Below are positions 36,371 through 46,407 of a stretch of 64,000 bases of DNA, piece by piece. The stretch comes from Straminergon stramineum (lineage: Eukaryota; Streptophyta; Bryopsida; Hypnales; Calliergonaceae): contig OY987263.1 in assembly GCA_963920665.1 (NCBI GenBank), positions 22,556,547 to 22,620,546 of the forward strand, read 5' to 3'. The notes under the pieces are model-generated. The model ran no database searches. It was given only the letters and a program-made list of their open reading frames with translations, and had not been told where the DNA came from. Numbering within the stretch: position 1 is the first letter of the stretch; each line of letters starts with the position of its first letter. A program made the translations under genes and the position numbers.

Positions 36371-37246
36371 ATGGACAGGTATATAAAAGGCAAGAAATTG
36401 GGGGAAGGCAGTTCTGGAATTACATATTTGTGCACTGAAATTGCAAGAGGACAACAATATGCATGCAAAAGCATCTCAAAGCACAACCTTGTCTCAGAGA
36501 CAGAACGTAAATTAGTACAACACGAAATTGAAATCCTAAGGTTTATCAGTCTTTTGGAGCACCCAAATATAGCTTCATTTAAAGAAGATTTTGAAGATGA
36601 TGCTTCAAGGAATATAGTAATGGAGCTTTGTGAAGGGGGAATGCTCCTTGATTGTATTCATGAACATCACCGTACATTTCGAGAGCCAGAAGTTGCAAGA
36701 ATGATCAAGGAAATTGTTAGTGCTCTTAAAGCATGCCATGACTTGGGTTTTGCTCATAGAGACATAAAGCTTGAAAACTTATTATTTAAAACAAAAGACA
36801 AAGATTCAACACTCAAACTTATTGACTTTGGATGTGCCAAATTTTTTGTAAGCAACAAAGAATTAACTGATGTAGTTGGGACTGCAACCTATGTAGCTCC
36901 TGAAGTATTTGAAGGCCACCATGGACCCAAAGCAGACATTTGGAGCACTGGAGTGATACTATATATTCTCTTAACTGGACTCTTTCCTTTCAAGGCCAAT
37001 ACACTTGAGGATACATACAAAGAGATTATAGAAAAGAGGAATGAACTATTTACTAAGAAGCCATGGCGAAGCATTTCAAAGGGTGCTAAAGATCTCACTC
37101 AAAGAATGATGACATACGATGTCAACCAACGTTTGAATGCATCTGAGGTTTTGGAACACCCTTGGATCAAGATCATGTCAACTAGGTTAGAAGGAAGTAA
37201 GAATTGTATTCAGATGGATGGAGTAGGCTTTTGCAAATGTATGTAG
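36371..37246 (+). CDS. Intronless CDPK-like Ser/Thr protein kinase without EF hands
   Basis: A 291-codon single-domain kinase. Key elements: glycine loop GEGSSG at 11-16, ATP-binding Lys33 (YACKSI), catalytic HRDIKLEN with D131, DFG at 152-154, TATYVAPE activation segment with APE at 176-178, and the C-lobe WSTGVILYILLTG. The sequence (YLCTE, MELCEGG, EHPWI) is closest to the CDPK/CRK/PPCK branch. The reading frame stops 15-20 residues after the kinase core, so there is no autoinhibitory junction and no EF hand. That is the architecture of PEP-carboxylase kinase, yet its HRDIKLEN differs from the usual HRDLKPEN/DN. Substrate is unknown. The ATG at 36371 was chosen because residues before it are outside the kinase core and have no upstream ATG. 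Lack of introns suggests a retrocopy or an intron-poor lineage; no poly(A) tract was seen after the stop. Confidence 0.88.
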   Translation: MDRYIKGKKLGEGSSGITYLCTEIARGQQYACKSISKHNLVSETERKLVQHEIEILRFISLLEHPNIASFKEDFEDDASRNIVMELCEGGMLLDCIHEHHRTFREPEVARMIKEIVSALKACHDLGFAHRDIKLENLLFKTKDKDSTLKLIDFGCAKFFVSNKELTDVVGTATYVAPEVFEGHHGPKADIWSTGVILYILLTGLFPFKANTLEDTYKEIIEKRNELFTKKPWRSISKGAKDLTQRMMTYDVNQRLNASEVLEHPWIKIMSTRLEGSKNCIQMDGVGFCKCM

Positions 37247-38627
37247 TTATAATAGTTATTCAAAATGCACTCATTCCATGTGAATTACTTTATTTCTTTC
37301 TACGATGACTTTATATGTGATAAAATAGTCCCTTCATTTAACTAATGGAAAAGAAATGAAATACAATTCTTCTATATTGAATTCAACAAAAGGCTTATGT
37401 TCATGTACACCAATTGTAGCTCAAAAAAAAAATAGTTGGAGACTATACAATGTTCGCAACTTACAACTTAAAAGTTGCATTTACACTAAATTTTCAAGTG
37501 CACTCCTTTTGGTACTTTTGCATTTATGACTTTTCAACCTTTGCATCTATTTGCTTGAAAAATATCACTTTTCAAAGCATACATTGATCAATTTGTAGGA
37601 ATTAAGAAAGCATGATGATTTATTATGGGTCAAATGGAGTCATATGCTTTGACTCCGTTGCAGTCAAAGCACATTTTGTGGTTTTGGACAGAAAATAGAA
37701 AAACAAGTTAGCTAAATTTTGTTGATGGAAACGTTGTTTTCTACCAATGATACTACTCTAGACAAAAGATCCATTCCAAATCTATTGAAGTCTTACATCA
37801 AATTATAGCTAAAAAATTTAATAAATGAGATTGAAGCTACAATAGGTCAAGTTAATGACCACAAGTAATGTCTTGGGTTACAATAATGGAATGATATTGC
37901 CCACTATAGGAACTTTCAATTTTTGAGTGAATAGTGAGGTAGTAAGGCAATGTACCTTGTTATTTTTACTTTTGGATGAGAAGAACCCCTATACCATTGA
38001 GTAATACATCTTGTTAGTTACACTCATGCAAAATTTTAGAAGCAAACAAGGTGTATTCCTTACGCCAAATCACCCTACAATATGAAGAGGTCGAGTATAG
38101 AAACTAGCAATATACTAGTCAATTTTTGACTATTTCTTGTACAATGAGGAAATTTTTCATTTTTAATTCAAATAGTAAAAATTTAGAAACAAAAATTTAG
38201 AATATGTGAATAAAAATTCCATAACATTGAAAATGCAAATTGCAAGATAATAGCTATTGTAATTAGAAGAAAATGAATTTTTTTTAAAACTACCCTACTA
38301 AGCTAGTACAGTTTTAAGACTTTTTGGAAAGAGATTTTAGGCAATTGCATATTATATCATCTGAATTATTCAAATTTTCTGAAAGGAAGTACATGTCTAC
38401 ATTTTCTACTAGAATTTCAAGAACATCCATTCAAAATTGACTTCAAATGAACCTATTCAAGATTTCATGAATACATTGAAGTGGCACTTGGTCCCGTTTA
38501 GGGATTAAAGGTCAAATTAAACTTGAAATAATGTTTGAATATGGGACTTCAGAATTGGTCTTAACAAATAGTTAATGCATCAAAAACTCTATGTACTTCA
38601 ATATGCTTCATTCTTTTCATATCGCAC
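37247..38627. other. AT-rich spacer, no gene
   Basis: The 3' flank of the kinase followed by sequence without coding signal or recognisable repeat. Confidence 0.4.
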
Positions 38628-39565
38628 TTAACCCCTAAAGTTCCTTGACTATGTTATGACTAAACCCCCTCAAAAATTGCCATTTCTAATACAAGTACAA
38701 AATTTTTGAAAAATATTATTATTGGACACATGTAACCATAGTATCTTGTGTTACACTAGATTGAGAAGATCTGAAAAAAAAATTCAAAAAATTCCACCGA
38801 GTAGATTGCAAGATATTAGCATTTGAAGTGACAAAAATCCTTTTGGGGGCCCTGTGAAAAAATAGGCAGTTGCACTTCACAAGGTCACATTTGTATGAAA
38901 AAATGTCCAAAATGGTGGTGCTTCTCTAGTTTCATTCTTCAATGTACATTGGCTACATGCTTGAAAATTTTCAGATCATTTGGAATTGTACAACATATAG
39001 GAAAAAAATAGTAACTAAGTAGAAAGATGTAGAGAATGATTCAAAATACTAAATTGTTACCAATTTATTAATGGAATTGAATATTTCTAATCTCAATGGT
39101 TTTAATTTTGTAATAATCAATCTACATCTATTTTTTATATTTTTTTCAAAAAATATTGAAACTTGAGTTAAATAAAGGACTTCAAAGTTTATCTTAGAGT
39201 AGAGAATCCATACTTGCCCGCAATCTAAAACATCTCATAACTTTTGACTCATTGATCAAAATGGAATGCTTCAAAGCTTTCTATTTATATAAAAAATCTA
39301 GAAAACCAATTTCAAATTTTTATTTAAAAAAAAGTTATTTTTTCAGATCTACCCAGATTGCCTGAGTTGAGAAACAAACTACATATTAGGCCATAACTTT
39401 TGACTCATATTTTCAAATGCCCTAAAATTTAGTGCACATGAAATATATTCCTCATCTACACCTTCTATTAAAGTTTGGGCCAAAAACATAGAAATCTCTA
39501 GTCACACATACTTGCCCAAAAAAGTTATGTTACCAAAAAACACACCTTGATCCTTTAGGGGTTAA
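38628..39565. mobile_element. TTAA-bounded MITE, second family member
   Basis: A 938-bp element. The left end is TTAACCCCTAAAGTTCCTTG and the right end, reverse-complemented, is TTAACCCCTAAAGGATCAAG: a 13-bp identical terminal repeat followed by partial similarity. Like the 12.4-kb element it places CCCC directly inside a TTAA. No ORF. Internal TAACTTTTGACTCAT occurs twice. Confidence 0.6.
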
Positions 39566-40476
39566 TATAGGTTCTTGAAATTGTTCATCCATCCAATACT
39601 CTCTTCAAAGTTAAAGGTAATGATTACTAACTTGTGTGAGTCTTTATGAAATGAATGCTAATTTATTTTTGATCAAATGTAGGAAAAGAAATATTTACAT
39701 AAAGCTCAAATATCCATACAAACTAAGTTTCTTCTATAAATAACAAGTCATATATACAGAAAGATAATTATTGGTCATTATAGGCCTCACATTTTTATAA
39801 CAATGAATTCTCTATTTTCCATTCACAAAATCATTAAATATGTATGCTTCAAAGATTCTTTAGTTTCTTTTATAATTATAATCAAATTAATCCAAATTTT
39901 CCTTTTTCCTTTTTTGCAAGAATTTGATGCCTTATTTGTAGGAACATTAAAAGAATGGTGAATTTTTTATTCTAAGGTTTGCATGTGGACCATTTTTTGA
40001 TAATTCAACATCTATATAATTAATTTATTTGTCTTTTGTCTCTCTCTTTCAAAATAATTTCCAAAAAAAATTCAACTTTAGATTTTTTTTATTTCATTTT
40101 TGCTAACCTTGATAGCTAGATATAGTAGTATTCTCTCTATCCCAAAGTGATCTTGTTGGACAAAGTGTTCCAAATTAAGGTTGAAATTAACATTTTTTAA
40201 ACCCATTTTGCATTGTAAGTAGAGTTCGGTGCATACCTAGTGTTCTAGAAACTTTGAGTTTCACAACCCTATTTAAAGTTTAGTTTGGGAGTATTGAAAA
40301 GTAGTATTTGGGGGGCATTTTCAAGGAGTAAAAATGGACACTTAATTGTTGAGTGTAAGATCGTCATTTTGCTTTGGTAGTTAATATGGACCCAAGACCA
40401 TGTGTGGACCTTTGTACCACCTCACAAAGCTTCATCTCCTTCAATCAAGCAACTCTCAAAGAGATGCGAAGATTAA
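39566..40476. other. AT-rich spacer, no gene
   Basis: No coding signal or repeat structure recognised. Confidence 0.4.
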
Positions 40477-41385
40477 GAGCATCCTCAGTCTACCCTCTAT
40501 GGGTGCACTGCAACAGTAAGTCCTGAGTGGGTTACAAAAAAGAAATGAAAATGTGATCCAATGTTAACGGTACCTTCAACGTTACCTTCACGGGCTCGGC
40601 ATTTCTTGGCCCTCGCACGGCAAAAATTGGGCCTTTGTTGTGCCCTCCAAACTCCTCTGCACTCCTTAGTCAACTATAGTAATTGTGACAACTTGTGTAG
40701 ATTTGAGATTGTGTAGGTGTAGGAGTTGCTAAAAACCTTTACCACACCCACATTCACTACAGAAATTCTATATACTTCATGACCACTTTGCTAACATTCC
40801 GATCCCACCCACAACACACCATCTTAGAAGATAAGTAAATTTTCATGTCAAGTAACCAATGCTCAAGGTCATTCAATCACAATTGAAAATTGTTTGAGAA
40901 TGGTATGGCGGTGGTGGCTGTGGACACAGTGGGATTTGATGTTTGCAAGATTGTATCAACACTGACGATCAATGTCAATCTTGTATAGGTTGCTTGCGAT
41001 CAATCATCTACAAGTTGTATTGAATGTAGAGGATCGATCATCTATACTGCCTGTTGTTTCAAAAAAAAGAATCTATACTACATGCTTCAAATTGATTATC
41101 TAGTGTTTGAAAAGGATCGATCATCTATAGATTGTGTTGAACATCGATATTTCCAGAATTTGCATGCACGTAGTGTGGGTGCCAATTTTGATCAATCTTC
41201 TTCAAATCCTGCTCTGTTCGTGCTTCACCTCTCGCTTTTGCATCTACAACATTTAGGGTTTCAAGTACCGTCTCTGGGTTGAGGCATCTGTGACGGGAAG
41301 AGACACGGTGAAAAAAAGGGGACGGGAGCAGAAACTGCATGTACCATTGCAGTGCCTTTTTACAGGCATAGGACTGAGGATGCTC
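40477..41385. mobile_element. 909-bp inverted-repeat element with GAGCATCCTCAGTC ends
   Basis: The left end GAGCATCCTCAGTC matches the reverse complement of the right end exactly over 14 bp, and a second shared word, GCACTGCAA, sits 20-30 bp further inside on both sides. No ORF with known similarity. Target duplication was not identifiable, so superfamily is left open. Confidence 0.6.
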
Positions 41386-41911
41386 CAAGAACAAACAATG
41401 TTGATTGACCCCTGCAGTCATTTCATAAGTCTTTTGAATTGATGATTGCATGTGTGAAGGGGGAATTTTTGTTCGCATTTGTTTTGTTGGTCCCAGATTG
41501 GAATTGAAAGTCGAATTTGACTAATTCTCAATGTCAGGAAGATCATTATCGCTGGCGTCACTTTTTTTGCTTCTTTTCCTAGTTACTATTATTAGAGTGG
41601 TCAAATTTCCATATTAATTTTCACTGTATTTGAAAATAGAATTCGCTGCCCGGGGATTTTCCTCCACCTAGAAATGGATAGGGAAGCGGTTTGCAATCTG
41701 TGTCGGTGTCTGCAGGTGCATCCAATTCTTGCCGAATCCTTGCTCTTTGCACAAATTGTTGAACGCCGCTCCACCAGCAGTGATGCACACTGCAAGAATC
41801 CTGACAAAAATTCGCTCTCCAAGTTCTTTCCTTCCACAGAACTCTTGCGAATTTCGGAAGTGATTGAGCTTTCCGTCGTAATTGCAGGGCATGGCGAATT
41901 GAAGTAGTGCA

Positions 41912-44900
41912 ATGTCCAATTTCACTGAAGACGCAATGGGCGACGAGGGGGACGATGGTGCTTTGGATGAGCGCCTCGTCTTACAGAAGCGAGGGTTGGA
42001 GGTGGGATTCTCAAGCGCCCAGTGGAGGAGACCTGGGATGATGGGCACCGTTGCCACGAGACGTCGTGGGGGAAAGGCAGGCTCTGTGCTTGTGTTTTGT
42101 GGCAAGTTGGCTGCTTTGGAAGCGTTGCGCCGTGCTGCGCAGGCACGTTGTCGCTTTGTGTGGTGGGCTTTGCAAGGGCTCTCTGTTTCCGGGGCGCCCG
42201 GCTTGGGATGGTTTCGGAGGTGGGCTCCGTTCCGAGCTCTCGCAGACGCCAGCGAGGTGCACTTCACATTTCACTTCTTGCGAATTTTTTCTCTAAAACC
42301 TCGAGCGCTAAGAATCCCAAGTTCTGCTTCGTTGGTTTTAGCACATTTGAATGGGTTGTTAGGTGAATTTCTTTTGTTCAATTTTTGAGTGCATTTTTTA
42401 ACCAACACATGCAATGGCTCTTTACTGATTTTGGTGGTATAGAATTTTGACCCCTTCTGAAATATATGTTTCACGATGTGGTCATCCCGATTGGTCATTT
42501 TAAAACCATGAATCCTTGGTCTTTCAGGGGTTCAGGGTTCACTCATGTCTCCTTTGAAATTGGCCCTCAGTGCTCAAGGAATTTGAGTATAGGACGTGTG
42601 ACCTAAATTCATGTTGAAAGTCTGAGTTGACACAGAAGAATGAGCATTTGCGGCCTTAAGCCGGGTCACATAGATGGTCGTACGTGCACTTCTAATGAAA
42701 TTTCTGGCTTTGCAGAGTTTCTCCAAACCCATGCTATTTTTGTCGCTGACATCGGTGGTTGCAAGCGCATACACCGAGGCGCGGGAGAGAAACACCACCG
42801 GGATGACTGATAAGGATCCCGTTCTCAACCTTTCTGTAGTTGAGACCACAGCGGGCGAAATAACGGAGGAACAAGTTGTGCTTAATCATAAGCTGTCACC
42901 GTCCATCGCCCTTCTGAAAAAGGAGTTGAGTAAACACGGGATGATTTTGCCTGAGAGGTGACGACCTGCCATATTCCCAGCCATAGTGCAGTTAAAGCAT
43001 TCTTTCCACAAGTCGTAATGCTGAACAATTCCCTGTTCTTTTACTGGAACGTCGGACACCCGAATAGGCATCTTTGGCTCTGAACATACAGTATTCAAAT
43101 TAAACTAGTAAAATTCCAATTATTTTACTGGTAAAATGTCTACATGTTCTCGCTAGCAAATGAAAGGTTTTTTTTAATGCGCCAAAGATTGCGTAACTTG
43201 AATACTATATGCAAATGTTTTGAAGGTTCAAATTATTATTAGTGGATGACCTAAATGTGTCACCTGAACAGATGTTTGGATTGTCTACAGCCTCCCAATC
43301 AATATGTAATCAATGTGCCCCCAGTGTAAGATTTTAGGGTGGCAAGTTTGGGTCAGTAGCGATTATGGGTTTTCCTATCTTGTTGGTTATTCACTTAAAG
43401 ATGGATTTTCCGTCCCTCTTTGCATTCACGCCTCTGCACTTCTCTTGCATGGGTGATTATTGATGTCTTTTTCTCCTTATAACGTGAATTTCTTTTACAG
43501 GTTTGACGATGAAGAGATTAAGAGGTTTTGGTTTGCGTCGAAAGGAGACCCTGTGAGGTTCGTCGCAATGATGCAGAAGACATTAAAGTGGCGCGAGTCT
43601 TTCATCTTCATGTCCCCGTTGGAGCTTGAGGTGTGGTCATCTCTTGTGTTTTGGCATCTTCACGATGCTCATGGCCGCCCCATTCTCATCATCCGTCTTG
43701 GGCTTGCCTGCACTACCTCGACACGCGCACAGAGTCCTCAATTTGCCCAAGCTATCAGTACGTGCTCTACCTCTCTTTTTCTCTATTCACAACCCTGCTA
43801 CAATGAGTTTCCTTTCAAATATACTCTTATTTCAGATTCTCGTAAGAATTCTGGTATAAACTTCACTAATAACAGAAAAGCTGTTATGGCAACTTTTCAG
43901 GATTGTCGAATAATTTTCTGTCGATGATGTTGAACGGTTCATAGTTTGTAGAAGTTCACCTAATTGGGACATGCACCTGAAGCAACTCCTAAACTTCCCT
44001 GCCTAAAATGTACATGTTGCCTACTATGAGAGCCTCGGATCAATTCTAGGGACAGCTCTTTGAAACTTCGTAGGTTATTCACGTGTTGTCCAAAACATCA
44101 AGCAGTATGTTCTAAGATGCGTTGTAATCCTTTCTTAATTGCAAACAAGAATGAATAGAAATTGAGGCTGTTAGAATAATAGGAACTATGCTCAAGTATT
44201 TAATAAGACGTCTTAAGGTGTAAATTTCGTAAACACAAGGATTTACTGGAGAGGTTGCAGTTTCGCAGGTGGAATATGGACTGCAGAATCTAGTTACTAC
44301 AGATGATCCACGCTTAACTGTCGTTATGGACTGCCTGGGCTTGAGTGTTTTTGGCTTTCCGGTGCACATGCTGAAGTCTTGCGTGGTGCTGGTTCAAGAG
44401 CATTATCCGATGCGTCTTGCATCCTTCTTTCTTATCAATGCTCCACCGCTTGTGCGTGCAGTTGCAAATGCTATCATTCAGGTCAGTCTTCACACCCGTC
44501 TAGCTTTTGTATCAATTTCTGAGAACTGGTTTGTCATCAATGTACCACTCAAACCTTGGCTCAAGGTTGGGAACCCATCAGCTTGGAATCCTTTTTCCGT
44601 GACTTGAAAAGCCACCTATTTCCAAATGCAAGTGTCTTCCAACTTCGTGACTTGTAAATACTGAGATACTTATTAGAACTATCACAGTCCAAGTGGTTCC
44701 ATGAGATTCAGCGGAGATTCATTACTCATGGTTCAAGGGTAGGCTAGGCTTGTGATTGGGACCCTACTACTTCAAACTCATTGCTTCTTTATACAATATC
44801 CAAATCGTGCATATTTTAGTGCAATCCTCTGAAGAATGTGGCCAGAAAATGTCCACTCAGAACAACTGAAAGCTCTGAGAATTGGTTCCTATCTTATTTA

Positions 44901-45256
44901 TATCTCCATGCAATTGTGAACTGCAGATTCTGAAACCAGCAACACGGGAGAAAGTGCGTGTAGAAGGTGACAAGTATCTGAGCGTTCTGGCCAACGCATT
45001 TGGTGGCTGCAATAATGTGCCGGCAGTGTTGGGAGGCAGTTGCGCATGTGCCTACTGCGTTGCAGCAAAGCCTAGTCAAACGATATCCTTCATGGATTCT
45101 CGGGCCAATCCAGCAGTCACAGAGCCAGTTTCAGAGCAGGCAGTGGGTGACGCCGTCACTTCTATCGAGCAACGTCACTTACGAACCCTTCGGGTTATCA
45201 TTGTCGCGCTCGTCTGTTTATGGATTGTGATTGCCATGGTGAATGCTCGCTCTTAA
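41912..45256 (+). CDS. CRAL-TRIO (Sec14-like) protein with C-terminal membrane anchor
   Basis: Probable lipid-binding or lipid-transfer protein. Exons: 41912-42256, 42716-42957, 43501-43757, 44261-44481, 44927-45256; phases agree and the total is 464 codons plus stop. Exon 1 is G+C-rich and encodes an acidic start and a Trp/Arg-rich segment (RCRFVWWALQG). The CRAL-TRIO N-lobe lies in exons 2-3 (LKKELSKHG, FDDEEIKRFWFASKGDP, MMQKTLKWRE). The lipid-binding lobe spans exons 3-5 (HGRPILIIRLG, VVMDCLGLSVFGFP, HYPMRLASFFLINAPPLVRA, NVPAVLGGSC). Residues about 445-460 (IIVALVCLWIVIAMV) form a single hydrophobic helix four residues from the end, so a tail anchor is likely. The exon 4 acceptor was set at 44260, not 44268, because only that keeps the frame. 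The start exon is the least certain part. Confidence 0.82.
42400..42530 (-). repeat. Copy of the receptor-intron repeat in intron 1 of the CRAL-TRIO gene
   Basis: Reverse-oriented relative to 28478-28640. It contains ACCAACACATGCAATGG, TACTGATTTTGGTGGTAT and CAATCCTTGGTC-type words ending in TTTCAGGGGTTC, a degenerate form of the TTTAGGGGTTAA terminus. Confidence 0.5.
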
Positions 45257-46407
45257 GATCTGCAGCTCACAAGCCAGTTTTTGTACAATATTATTGTAGT
45301 AACCCTGCTGGGTTTGTTGCAAGTAGAATACTGTTAGTGAGACACCATATCTGTGCGCTCATGGATAGTTTCAGAATTTTTTCTTGTCGACAGTTTGCAG
45401 CGCATCCTTAGGGGTGCTTGAAGTTTCAATTACTGCAGGGTAGCTTGAAAAGCTTTCTGGAAATAACTCCGCATTCTGATCGCATGTAATGTATATTTTG
45501 TATCAAACCGACTTTAAATTCAGGGCCTCGTACTCGTATAGAATCTCAGAATCTGCAAACTATGTCGAGGTCATTTTCGGGGACACCTGGACGACAGATT
45601 AAAAAGTCAGGGTGTACCCTATTCATCTGTTTCGCAAGTACTTTACAGAGATTTTCCAGCTTACTACCGGTAGTAATGCTCATTCCAATCTCATTCATTC
45701 TACAATCTTCCTATTGTATCTCAAAAGAAGTGAACGAGGACAATACTAAAACTATTAGAGACCTGACCCCGTCTTAGACACTAACCCTTTTTTTTATCAA
45801 ACTCATCTATTCATACACTTCTCGGACAAATAAGCATGAGTTGGCTAAATGCCTATGGCCATTGATCTTTCAATGAAAATGGGCTATTTTTGTCTCACTT
45901 TGAATTTGCCTAAGGAAATCATACATAGGGATAAAAGAAAGAGGAGGATTGTTTTTCTCTCAGGTTTCACTCTTGTACTCAAAGTAATCACTCTACAGCT
46001 CTACACTGATCTCCCCAAAAAAATTCCTCCTGGAAAAGGAGTACGTTAAAATGCTTTGAATGAAGCGAATAGTATCCTGTACCTAAGATTCAATATTTGC
46101 CGACACACTGGAGATAATCAGATACCATACTTGTACTAAATTCTCCCGCAAACTACGACAGTGGTGCAGATTAATTGTAAGAAAATTGCCTCTATTTGTG
46201 ACTAACTAATGACTGCCTTCATACTCCAAGTTCTAGAAATACAACAATCTGTTCTGTACAGTACAGTTCAAATCCCTCCATATCTCTGGCCTCACACAAA
46301 AGACCCAGGCAGTGAAACTTGCAAATGTGATTCAGCCTCCGAAATGAGAGAAGCGCAGAATCCACGCCCAAAGATCAGCATATGAGATGCGCAGAGTATT
46401 ATTATTG
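45257..46407. other. Convergent 3' region between the CRAL-TRIO and GRDP genes
   Basis: The two genes are transcribed toward each other, so both 3' UTRs lie here. No further gene is supported. A minus-strand open frame at 46332-46589 overlaps the GRDP end in another phase and is discussed as an alternative C-terminus. Confidence 0.45.

Noticed and set aside
41668..42267. 199-codon minus-strand ORF
   Set aside because: It is the antisense of the G+C-rich first exon of the CRAL-TRIO gene, with Pro/Arg/Ser-rich composition typical of antisense translation.
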